Positions 1 to 6,573 of a stretch of DNA of 9,885 nt are shown here, piece after piece (position 1 is the first letter of the stretch; the number at the start of each line of letters is the position of its first letter). The stretch is taken from contig CP070773.1 in NCBI GenBank assembly GCA_020345945.1, positions 592,311 through 602,195 of the forward strand, read 5' to 3'. The notes beneath the pieces were generated by a model. It worked only from the letters and a program-made list of their open reading frames with translations. It was not told where the DNA came from and did not search any database. The stretch is from Candidatus Bathyarchaeota archaeon (GTDB taxonomy: Archaea; Thermoproteota; Bathyarchaeia; RBG-16-48-13; GCA-020345945). The position numbers and the translations under genes were made by a program.

Positions 1-1100
1 CATATTGGCTCATTGATCGAGAAATAGAGGAAGAACAGTGCTGAGAGAAGCCAGTAGTATATCCAGTCCTTTCTACTTTCCCTGGTTGTAGTTGCTATGG
101 TTATCATTAGCGGTGTTATCCAGACTAGGAAGGGTGGGTGAACATTCTTCATAGTGAAGAAGTAGATTAGGCAACCCGCCAAGAGTACAGAAAGAAAGTG
201 TTTCGAGATCCAATCTTTCCCTTGGACTCTTCGAAATAGAACTGCATAACAGCCCACCGCCAAGGGGAATGCGAGTGACGCAAGATCTCCAGCCAAGTGC
301 TCGTATTCCAATCTGAGACGGTAAGGAACTCCCAACTTATGAACTACTCTTGATATCTCCCAATAAGTCACTCCTGTCGGCTGCCTCTGGAGGTGAAACT
401 GAAGCATAAAGAGGTATGCCTTGTAGTTCTCGATTAGAAACGGGATGCTTAGAAGCGCTGGCACCAATATCACAAGCGCGAGGTAGGAAAAGACATCTTT
501 TCTGTTCTTTCTCTTCATCAGGAAGATAGGGAGCCCGAAGACGGGATAGATTTTTGTAGATATAGCTGCTCCTAAGCAGAGGGCGGATGCTCTCGGTTTC
601 TCTTCCATACAGAATCTGTATGCCAGGAATGTAAAGCAGGCAGCGACACAGTCGTGCATTGTCCAGACAGAGCTGATCCAAATCACATAGGGATTGAAGA
701 GATAGGCAACACCCGCGTAGAGTGCTCTCTTCTCACCGACTTTTGCAGAGAGAAAATCGTAGATCAGGTAACCTAAGATTATGTCTGTAAGCATCAATGG
801 CAATTTTATCCATGTATATAGTAGGCCTGTTGTGTCGAACGGTGTCAACTCGAAGAGGAAGTAGGATTGAATAATGGATATGAACCAAGGTGGGGGGTAG
901 GCATAGTAATAGTAAAATCTGCCCGTTGTCTCCGTCGTGTGAAGCAACACATCATAGGGGGTTATTCCCCCATGAATGAATTCCCTCCCAACTTGGGTCC
1001 AGACCATCATATCCCATTCGTGTCGAGTGAAAGGTGAAACTGCAAATCTTACGAGAAACGCTAGGACAAGCAAAACCTCTAGTCTATATTTTTCTCTCAA
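1..1100 (-). CDS. GT-C type membrane glycosyltransferase (GT87/DUF2029-like), 3' end off the window
   Basis: This minus-strand reading frame stays open for about 366 codons and leaves the window at base 1. It is strongly hydrophobic, with roughly nine or ten membrane segments. The first membrane helix (about residues 8-22) is followed by an acidic loop, HEWDMMVW at residues 27-34, the place where GT-C enzymes keep their catalytic acidic residue. Further on come YPPPW, the block NPYVIW, a STKIYP segment before another helix, and PPFLVWITP near the window edge. These match the organisation of polyprenyl-phosphate-sugar dependent mannosyl- or glucosyltransferases acting on the outer face of the membrane. 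The protein at 9049 shares the same blocks, so the two are paralogues. No ATG precedes the first helix, so a TTG at 1098-1100 is taken as the start; a TTG at 1071-1073 is the alternative. Two in-frame TAA codons lie upstream at about 1170-1175. The family call is good; the sugar donor and acceptor cannot be read. Confidence 0.72.
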   Translation of the reverse strand, partial: MREKYRLEVLLVLAFLVRFAVSPFTRHEWDMMVWTQVGREFIHGGITPYDVLLHTTETTGRFYYYYAYPPPWFISIIQSYFLFELTPFDTTGLLYTWIKLPLMLTDIILGYLIYDFLSAKVGEKRALYAGVAYLFNPYVIWISSVWTMHDCVAACFTFLAYRFCMEEKPRASALCLGAAISTKIYPVFGLPIFLMKRKNRKDVFSYLALVILVPALLSIPFLIENYKAYLFMLQFHLQRQPTGVTYWEISRVVHKLGVPYRLRLEYEHLAGDLASLAFPLAVGCYAVLFRRVQGKDWISKHFLSVLLAGCLIYFFTMKNVHPPFLVWITPLMITIATTTRESRKDWIYYWLLSALFFLYFSINEPI

Positions 1101-1164
1101 TTGATCTCGTTCCCGAAGTTCTTGTAGGATCCTCGAATAATAGGGAAGAAATGGGTTTAGATCT

Positions 1165-1180
1165 TTATCTTATTAAGGGA
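1165..1180 (-). promoter_or_regulatory. Possible TATA box for the left glycosyltransferase gene
   Basis: On the minus strand the sequence reads CCCTTAATAAGATAAAG, an AT-rich element about 70 bases before the proposed TTG start. An archaeal initiation point 25 bases downstream would give a leader of about 45 bases. The match is loose and no Shine-Dalgarno motif is evident before the TTG. Confidence 0.2.
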
Positions 1181-1480
1181 AATATCCTGTCATCGACATA
1201 TCATGGGAGGTTTATTGACGAATTTTTATTGATGATTGTTGTCGTTATGTCTCTTGCGATCTTAATCATTCTCCAAGTGTCTCCCTGACCATCTCCCATA
1301 TCCAGATCGTCTATGATTATCCGATTATTGATTCTATTTTAACCAGTATATCGGCAAGATCCCTCTTTTTATCCCAGTTTTTTTCCATGTGGATAGCGAT
1401 AATCTTTATGTTGTTCCTTGAAAAAGGCAATCTTCATTCCAATGTCTGTATCCAGGGTGGAGGATAGGCGATCGGTCAGG

Positions 1481-1492
1481 TATAGTTTATTA
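1481..1492 (+). promoter_or_regulatory. Possible TATA element of the smc operon
   Basis: The AT-rich stretch TATAGTTTATTA stands out in the otherwise mixed leader of the smc gene, 42 bases before its ATG. Initiation about 25 bases downstream would give a leader of roughly 20-25 bases that includes the Shine-Dalgarno motif at 1522-1525. Confidence 0.3.
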
Positions 1493-1521
1493 GCGATCTC
1501 CTCCTCAAGAAGGATAAACTC

Positions 1522-1525
1522 GGAG
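1522..1525 (+). promoter_or_regulatory. Ribosome binding site of the smc-like gene
   Basis: GGAG lies eight bases before the ATG at 1534. It supports that ATG as the start, which also places the conserved N-terminal strand and the Walker A loop at the distances normal for SMC proteins. Confidence 0.5.
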
Positions 1526-1533
1526 TATTCCCC

Positions 1534-3585
1534 ATGCTCATCAAGGAAGTAATTCTTGAGAACTTCATGTCCTACGAGTATGCTAGGATTCCCCTTAAAC
1601 CCGGGGTCAATGTCATCTGTGGCCCAAACGGCTCCGGTAAATCCTCAACTCTCATAGGCATATCTGTGGTTCTCGGGCAGTCATATACTGAGAGGTCCAG
1701 AAAGCTAAGTGGTTTGATTCAATGGGGAAAAGATACTGCCAGCGTTAGCTTGGTATTCGACAACTCTAGGAGAGGTAGGCGCCGACGTCCTGTACCACAG
1801 TACAATACTGATGACCTAAGATTGACTCGAGGTCTAAGAAAGGACGGGAACTATTGGTTTGAGATCAATTATCGATATGCTTCAAAGAGCGAGGTTAGAA
1901 AACTACTCTCCAACTTCGGTATCGATCCGGACAACCTTCTGATTATAATGCATCAGAACATGGTCGAGCAGTTCAGCGTTGTTTCCCCCCAAGATAAATT
2001 AAAGATGATGGAGGAGGCTGTCGGGTTCAAAGAATACCGTGAGAATATCCTGGACGCACGGAAGAAACTCAGTGGGATCCTAAGCGAGAAAGAAGCACTA
2101 TCAAAACTACTTGAATCCGCCGAACAGACTCTTACATACTGGAAAGAGCAGTACGAAAGATATCAAAGAAAAGAGGAACTTAAGTCTAGACGGACCTTGC
2201 TATCTGAGGAGTTGGCTTGGGCAGAGGTCCTGAAACAGGAGAAAGTGGTCTCAGACTGGGAGAAGAGGATAGAAAGCAGGGAAGAAGAGCTTGCAAGACT
2301 GGATTCCGAGACGAGAGAGAGTCAAGCCCAGGTTGAGTCGCTCTCGAAAAGGCTTCAAGGATACCGTACCGAGCTGAGAGGGTTATGGGAGGATCTAGCG
2401 AAGATCGAGGGAGAACGCGGCAGGACTGAATTAGGTATCTCTATGTCGAAGGAAGAGGCGTCCCGTATATCGAATCAGATCGCTTCGTTGAGGCGGGAAA
2501 CTCAAGAGTGGGAGGACCAATTTACCCTCTTCCGGGAGAACATACATTCGCTTTCTATCACAGGTCCGGTCGATTCTTGGCTGTCAAGTCTCGACGACGT
2601 TCGGGAGTCTTTAACGACGAACTGGCTCAGTTATCTGACTGAGAGAGAGAAGTCCGAAAAGGATTCTCTTTCTGTTCTACAGCCGACCTTAAGAGACCTT
2701 GAAGAGGACCTAGCTCAAACGAGATCAAAGGTGAAGCAGGCAGCTTCGTTGACCGACGAAGCTAGTAACGGACTGTTGGATGGAAGTATCCGGCTAGCCC
2801 TTTCGAAGTACCGTGTGGAAATCCTTGAGAGAGAACTCAGCTCAATCAAGAGTGAGTTATCCTCTGCCTTATCCGAGCTTGAGTCTTTGAGTTCGAAGGC
2901 AGAGAAGATTGGACCGCGGGTTCAAACAACCCGTTCTCTAGGTGAGATCATAACAGAGATCCAGGCATCTGACGGTTATCTGGCGGCCTTGTCTCATGTC
3001 AGTGCAGATTCTCAGAAGATGTACAACTCTAACCTCAAGGTCTATACTGAGTTGCAGAGCAAATCCCATCTGATAGAGGAGAACCGTAAGAAGGTTCTGG
3101 TTGAAGTCGAGGATAGAATGTCGACTTGGAGGAGTATTGTAGAAGAGCTCTTGGCTAGAGTGAATCCTCGTTACCAAGATATTCTTGGGACGATAGGTGG
3201 TACTGGGAGTGTCCGTCTAGTCGATAGCGACGACATAGAAGCTGCAGGAGTCGAGATCTTCATCGGGTTCAAAGGAGCTTTTCCCGTTGCCCTTGACGCT
3301 TATACACAGAGCGGAGGAGAACGGAGTGTAGCCGTGATGGCGATCCTCCTCGCATTGCAACAAGATATAAAATCTCCATTTAGGGCGGTCGATGAGTATG
3401 ATGTGCACATGGATCCGAGAAACCGTGAAGCAGTCTCACGGTTCTTGGTATCTGCGGTAAAATCCTCCAAAGAGAGCCAATACCTGATGATTACGCCAGG
3501 TATGATTAACTTCGCCGATGAGGATACACATATAATCACTGTCCAGAATGTGGAAGGAAAGTCGCAGGTGAGAGAGGTCGTCTGA
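1534..3585 (+). CDS. SMC-family ATPase, short and apparently hingeless, Smc5/6-like head
   Basis: This 683-residue protein has the split ABC ATPase plan of SMC proteins, which use ATP to open and close a ring around DNA. The N-terminal lobe carries Walker A GPNGSGKSS at residues 30-38 and a Q-loop in MHQNM at 139-143. The C-terminal lobe carries the ABC signature QSGGERSV at 592-599 and Walker B PFRAVDEYD with D620 and E621. Two heptad-rich arms (about 165-340 and 375-545) flank a short break around ITGPVDSW at 342-349, leaving at most some 60 residues for a hinge that usually takes about 150-200. No CxxC zinc hook exists: the only cysteine is C29. The segment TERSRKLSGLIQWGKD (52-67) and the Q-loop region recall Smc6. 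PFRAVDEYDVHMDP and SQYLMITP (648-655) recall Smc5, including proline where ABC ATPases usually keep the switch histidine. A basic patch RRGRRRRP lies at 79-86. The kleisin gene follows after three bases. An orthodox archaeal Smc is much longer (near 1170 residues), so this is a distinct type. SMC superfamily membership is near certain; the Smc5/6 affinity is read by eye. Confidence 0.93.
   Translation: MLIKEVILENFMSYEYARIPLKPGVNVICGPNGSGKSSTLIGISVVLGQSYTERSRKLSGLIQWGKDTASVSLVFDNSRRGRRRRPVPQYNTDDLRLTRGLRKDGNYWFEINYRYASKSEVRKLLSNFGIDPDNLLIIMHQNMVEQFSVVSPQDKLKMMEEAVGFKEYRENILDARKKLSGILSEKEALSKLLESAEQTLTYWKEQYERYQRKEELKSRRTLLSEELAWAEVLKQEKVVSDWEKRIESREEELARLDSETRESQAQVESLSKRLQGYRTELRGLWEDLAKIEGERGRTELGISMSKEEASRISNQIASLRRETQEWEDQFTLFRENIHSLSITGPVDSWLSSLDDVRESLTTNWLSYLTEREKSEKDSLSVLQPTLRDLEEDLAQTRSKVKQAASLTDEASNGLLDGSIRLALSKYRVEILERELSSIKSELSSALSELESLSSKAEKIGPRVQTTRSLGEIITEIQASDGYLAALSHVSADSQKMYNSNLKVYTELQSKSHLIEENRKKVLVEVEDRMSTWRSIVEELLARVNPRYQDILGTIGGTGSVRLVDSDDIEAAGVEIFIGFKGAFPVALDAYTQSGGERSVAVMAILLALQQDIKSPFRAVDEYDVHMDPRNREAVSRFLVSAVKSSKESQYLMITPGMINFADEDTHIITVQNVEGKSQVREVV
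3574..3578 (+). promoter_or_regulatory. Ribosome binding site for the kleisin-like gene
   Basis: GAGGT inside the last codons of the smc-like gene precedes the TTG at 3589 by ten bases. As no ATG or GTG is available nearby, it decides the TTG start and implies coupling to translation of the upstream gene. Confidence 0.45.
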
Positions 3586-3588
3586 TAA

Positions 3589-4407
3589 TTGAGTGGTAAG
3601 AGTGGCTATACGGAAGGTCGCGAACGCCTCCTGGGCATCATCGACCTTTGTAAAGCTGTAGAGTCAGGAAGACACGATCCTTTTGCGGTAGAGATCGATG
3701 ATCTTCTCCAGGTAATCAAACGGTACTTCCAGGCTTGGGAGTCGATGGGAGATAGGTGTCTGGATGCTCAAGCGATAAATCATCTGGCTACTATTGTCGA
3801 ACTTCAAGGTAGTTGGGTTAAAGATAGGTCTACTTCTCTTTATGCTGACCCGTTTCTTATTGGACAGAAGATATTGAGACTTCAAAGAAGCGATCTTGCG
3901 AATGCCTTCTTGAAGAGCTGGCATCCTGTTCTTGAACACGAGCAGATCTCTCCTGAGAGCTTGAAGGTTGCTATCGATTACTGGAGGAGTCTACTCCCAT
4001 TGGCAGACCGGTGGGGAGGGCTTCCTGAGGGGCTTGAGTCTGAGCCGGGAACCACCTCGTTCAGCGATCTAATCAAAGAAGAGTTAGTCTCAGAAGTAGC
4101 CTTTGATGAGGCGATCGAGTCTCTCTGGAGCGAGTTGAAGGAGAAATGTAAAGCTGAAGGTAAGATCGAATATTGGGACTTTATCCGAACGAATTCTTTC
4201 TTTGAGACTGTACGGCGTGCATATCTAGTAAGTTTCCTAGTCACCTACCGCTATGCCAATCTCGACGTGGACTCAATTGAGAAGGAGATGTTTCTATCTC
4301 CTAATGTAGAGCAGAGTTTGAGCGTCGAAGAGAGACAGACGGTCTCAGTACCGATCCCTATAACCTATGAGAAGTGGGTGGAAGGGAACAAGGTGGAGAA
4401 GAGTTGA
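3589..4407 (+). CDS. Kleisin-like subunit of the SMC complex (ScpA/Nse4-like)
   Basis: The 272-residue protein is acidic and mostly helical. It starts with TTG three bases after the smc stop. Residues 22-51 contain the stretch HDPFAVEIDDLLQVIKRYF, which resembles the N-terminal kleisin helices that bind the neck of an SMC arm (ScpA has a similar 'DPWDI' motif). A helical middle (about 60-140) and a linker rich in G, E, P and S (142-157) follow. Residues 168-236 fit a C-terminal winged helix: a predicted helix, then IEYWDFIRTNSFFETVRR and AYLVSFLVTYRYANLDVD, matching the ScpA pattern in which a helix pair ends with a short wing and a last acidic helix. This part would sit on the ATPase head of the partner SMC and close the ring. 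The call rests on pattern and on position between the SMC and a winged-helix protein; direct sequence identity to known kleisins looks low. Whether it is nearer ScpA or Nse4 cannot be settled here. Confidence 0.68.
   Translation: MSGKSGYTEGRERLLGIIDLCKAVESGRHDPFAVEIDDLLQVIKRYFQAWESMGDRCLDAQAINHLATIVELQGSWVKDRSTSLYADPFLIGQKILRLQRSDLANAFLKSWHPVLEHEQISPESLKVAIDYWRSLLPLADRWGGLPEGLESEPGTTSFSDLIKEELVSEVAFDEAIESLWSELKEKCKAEGKIEYWDFIRTNSFFETVRRAYLVSFLVTYRYANLDVDSIEKEMFLSPNVEQSLSVEERQTVSVPIPITYEKWVEGNKVEKS
4391..4398 (+). promoter_or_regulatory. Ribosome binding site deciding the TTG start of the third operon gene
   Basis: AGGTGGAG lies five bases before the TTG at 4404. The TTG overlaps the TGA of the kleisin-like gene (TTGA), an arrangement typical of coupled translation. 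A longer reading from a GTG at 4374 is possible but adds only a glycine- and glutamate-rich tail. Confidence 0.5.
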
Positions 4408-4988
4408 GCAGTTCTAAATTCCGTAACAGGGCTAGAAGAGCCGCCCACCTCCTATTCTTTAAAAGACATTCGAAGCCAGGAGCAAAGGGATGGGAGCTGA
4501 GGCGAAGGGTGGGAAGAGATTACCCTAAAGTCCTTGAGTTTCTTGATGAGACTCTCAAGCCTCTTGACCTGCAGGTAAAAGTCGTCTCAGAAGAAGGGAA
4601 GCCTCTAAAAGACCTCTCTCGGACAGACCTTGAAAAGGCTCGTTTCTTCATCCGTCTTCGAAGCCACATGTCCAGTGATGAAGCGAAGATGTGTGGATGG
4701 AGAATAGACGACCTCGCTGGTTTGGCTATCTCTATAGCCTACATAATCTCCAAAAACGGTAAGGCTCCTAGGAAGGATCTCGAAGATATCCTGGCGTTGA
4801 AGCTGCCTGGATGGAGAGTCGACTGGAACTTAAGCAGGTACGTGAGAAATGGTTACTTGGGAGAAGACGAGAATGGCGTAGTCTATCTGGATTGGAGGAC
4901 TCTCGCAGAGGTAGACTACAAGACTCTCGTGGATGTCCTTATCGGGACTGAGCCCGGAAAGGAAGAACTCTCTGAAGACATTGAATGA
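4404..4988 (+). CDS. Tandem winged-helix (KITE) subunit, MAGE/Nse3-like
   Basis: This 194-residue protein fills the slot that ScpB or Nse1/Nse3 fills in other SMC operons: a dimeric tandem winged-helix protein that holds the kleisin and touches DNA. After a basic start (RNRARRAAHLL at 7-17), residues 38-62 read GRDYPKVLEFLDETLKPL followed by DLQVKVV. This resembles the first winged helix of MAGE proteins (a Y/F-P-x-x-L helix followed by a strand). The second domain, 101-182, begins with DDLAGLAISIAYIISKNGKA, a hydrophobic helix followed by an N-G turn as in the MAGE motif 'L..I..I...NG'. It continues through GWRVDWNLSRYVRNGYLGED and ends with YLDWRTLAEVDYKTLVDVLI, close in spacing to the human MAGE ending 'WGPRALAETS..KVLE..'. 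The start overlaps the kleisin stop. ScpB would be the default name, but ScpB does not carry the W-x-x-x-A-E-x-x pattern. The winged-helix role is well supported by context; the MAGE relation is a by-eye inference. Confidence 0.66.
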   Translation: MSSSKFRNRARRAAHLLFFKRHSKPGAKGWELRRRVGRDYPKVLEFLDETLKPLDLQVKVVSEEGKPLKDLSRTDLEKARFFIRLRSHMSSDEAKMCGWRIDDLAGLAISIAYIISKNGKAPRKDLEDILALKLPGWRVDWNLSRYVRNGYLGEDENGVVYLDWRTLAEVDYKTLVDVLIGTEPGKEELSEDIE

Positions 4989-4994
4989 GATAAT

Positions 4995-5016
4995 TCGTCT
5001 TTTCTACCCTTTTCTA
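4995..5016 (+). terminator. Oligo-T terminator after the SMC operon
   Basis: Seven bases after the stop of the winged-helix gene the strand becomes pyrimidine-rich with two runs of four T. Archaeal RNA polymerase ends transcripts at such runs without needing a hairpin. A new TATA-like box follows directly, which fits an operon boundary here. Confidence 0.4.
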
Positions 5017-5021
5017 GACTT

Positions 5022-5036
5022 CGAAGCGCTTAAAAT
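5022..5036 (+). promoter_or_regulatory. Promoter of argHG (BRE plus TATA box)
   Basis: CGAAGC followed by GCTTAAAAT reads as a purine-rich BRE with an archaeal TATA element. Initiation about 25 bases downstream falls near 5058-5062, giving a leader of roughly ten bases before the GTG at 5071. The element suggests that argH and argG are transcribed independently of the SMC operon. Confidence 0.45.
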
Positions 5037-5070
5037 CAGGAAGACCGAGTTCTCTCTAGGGTGGATTTAG

Positions 5071-6573
5071 GTGGTAGAAGATCTCTATAGGGCTAGACTC
5101 AAGGAGAGGCCAAGCTCCAAGACCGCGGCTTTCCTGTCGTCGTTGTATGACGATCTTCGCATCCTCGAGGAAGATCTTGATGGGACTGAGGCCCACAATA
5201 TAATGCTTTTTGAGAAGGGAGTCATGAGTAAACGGGAGCTGGCTTCGATACTGGCTTCTTTAGAGGGTATTCGAGAAGAGTGGTGTGAAGGGAAGCTGGT
5301 TCTGGATACTAAATTTGAGGATATCCATGAGCTAGTGGAGTCCCGGGTGGTTGAGGAGATCGGTATCGAGATCGGTGGTAAACTGCATACAGGTAGATCG
5401 AGAAACGACCAAGTTGCAGTCGATCTTAGGATGAGGGTTCGAAAGGACCTCTTGAACCTTTCTGACAAGTTGCTGGATTTGATCGAGGTTCTAATCAAGC
5501 TCTCCGAGAAACATTCTGATAGCTTGATGATTCTCTATACTCATACTCAGCATGCCCAAGTCGGGGTCTATGCGCAGTATCTCCTCTCATATGTTGATGC
5601 TCTAATAAGAGACTTTGAGCGTTTTAGCGACTGCTTCGTTCGAGTAAATCTCAGTCCTCTGGGTGCATGTGCGATCGGAGGAACAAGTATCCCTATCGAT
5701 CGAGATAGGACTTGTGAGTTGTTGGGGTTCGATGGTCTTGTTGAGAACTCGATCGATGCTGTAAGCTCACGTGACTTCGCAGTAGAGACAGCATCTCACC
5801 TGGCGACGCTTATGTCAGGTTTGAGTAGGATCTCTGAGGACTTGATTCTTTGGTCCACAAGCGAGTTTGGATACGTTGAGTTGAGTGACGAGTTCTCTTC
5901 AACCTCAAGCGTTATGCCTCAGAAGAAGAATCCATGTAGTGTCGAGCTTGTAAGAGGAAAAACAGGTATTGCCTACGGGGCTTTAGTCAATCTTTTGACC
6001 ATGGTCAAAGGCTTGAATACGGGCTACAGCCGGGATCTTCAGGAAACAAAGAGTCCTCTTTGGACCAGCTTTGATGCTGCAGAGTCTTCGTTAGAGATCC
6101 TCGTTGGGGTTTTTAGAACTCTGAAAGTGAAGGCTGATCGTATGCGTTCAAACATTGCTGAGAGTTATGCGCCTGCTGTTGACTTGGCTGAAGCTTTAAC
6201 CCGGGAGTGTGATCTCTCCTTCAGAGAGGCGCACAGGATAGTCGGAGAGCTTATCCGCGAATCTGTGAAGTCAAAAGTGCTTTTTAATCAGATCAAGACA
6301 AAGACCTTGGAGGAAGCTTGTAAGAAAGTCTTGGGAAGGGATGTTGTTCTCTCCTCCTCGCTTCTAGCGACAGTAGCAGATATAGAGTCCGATTTGAGTC
6401 GTAGAGTAAGCGTTGGCTCCCCGAATCCAAGTGAGGCCAGACGGATGATAGCCTTAAGGAAGAAGAATGCGAAGATATTGAGAACTCGTTTATCTGATAG
6501 AAACCTGAAGATTGAAAAGGCGAGAAAGAGACTTATGACCTCGGTTAGACGCTATATTACGAAGAGACGGTGA
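5071..6573 (+). CDS. argH: Argininosuccinate lyase
   Basis: This enzyme cleaves argininosuccinate to arginine and fumarate, the last step of arginine synthesis, in the cytoplasm. It belongs to the fumarase/aspartase superfamily and works as a tetramer. Family marks include HTGRSRNDQVAVDLRMRVRK (106-125) and YTHTQHAQV (156-164), whose first histidine (H158) matches the conserved general acid-base histidine. SPLGACAIGGTSIPIDRDR (195-213) and the signature SSVMPQKKNP (279-288) with its catalytic-loop serines also fit. A GSPNP motif at 449-453 closes the usual domain. At 500 residues it is somewhat longer than the usual 450-470, and the extra is a lysine- and arginine-rich tail after about 458. 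The histidine motif reads THTQHAQV rather than the common THLQHAQP, a mild deviation. The start is the GTG after AGGGTGG (5058-5064). It overlaps argG by four bases, so both are made from one message. Confidence 0.95.
   Translation: MVEDLYRARLKERPSSKTAAFLSSLYDDLRILEEDLDGTEAHNIMLFEKGVMSKRELASILASLEGIREEWCEGKLVLDTKFEDIHELVESRVVEEIGIEIGGKLHTGRSRNDQVAVDLRMRVRKDLLNLSDKLLDLIEVLIKLSEKHSDSLMILYTHTQHAQVGVYAQYLLSYVDALIRDFERFSDCFVRVNLSPLGACAIGGTSIPIDRDRTCELLGFDGLVENSIDAVSSRDFAVETASHLATLMSGLSRISEDLILWSTSEFGYVELSDEFSSTSSVMPQKKNPCSVELVRGKTGIAYGALVNLLTMVKGLNTGYSRDLQETKSPLWTSFDAAESSLEILVGVFRTLKVKADRMRSNIAESYAPAVDLAEALTRECDLSFREAHRIVGELIRESVKSKVLFNQIKTKTLEEACKKVLGRDVVLSSSLLATVADIESDLSRRVSVGSPNPSEARRMIALRKKNAKILRTRLSDRNLKIEKARKRLMTSVRRYITKRR

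Larger units (their letters stand above)
1101..1533. other. 433-base gap without an intact gene; possible decayed minus-strand gene
   Basis: No convincing complete gene is present. On the minus strand three short open stretches follow one another in three different frames. The first enters from the start of the smc gene and ends at a TAA at 1369-1371, with a segment reading YSEFILLEEEIANKLYLTD. The second ends at a TAA at 1317-1319 with KIIAIHMEKNWDKKRDLAD. The third ends at a TGA at 1201-1203 with DMGDGQGDTWRMIKIARD. Their composition (charged, amphipathic, few rare residues) is protein-like, and their order would suit a single gene broken by two frameshifts. I do not recognise the family. 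Chance is a real alternative in a gap this short. The right end of the gap also holds the likely promoter of the smc operon. Confidence 0.25.

Noticed and set aside
337..681. 114-codon open frame on the minus strand
   Set aside because: It lies in another frame of the same strand as the glycosyltransferase, whose frame gives membrane helices and conserved motifs; this one does not.
1034..1288. Open frame of 84 codons on the plus strand with a hydrophobic end
   Set aside because: It overlaps the N-terminal coding part of the minus-strand glycosyltransferase in antisense, has no clear ribosome site and shows no recognisable family.
1534..3585. Rad50-like DNA repair ATPase
   Set aside because: No CxxC zinc hook and no Mre11, HerA or NurA gene nearby; the signature and Walker B context match SMC proteins.
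1534..4988. Wadjet (JetABCD) or MksBEFG plasmid-defence system
   Set aside because: The core composition is similar, but no JetD/MksG-like nuclease gene accompanies it: arginine synthesis genes follow and a gap precedes. Head motifs also favour Smc5/6.
5085..5498. 137-codon open frame antisense to argH
   Set aside because: Serine- and arginine-rich translation typical of the shadow of a conserved gene; argH is certain here.
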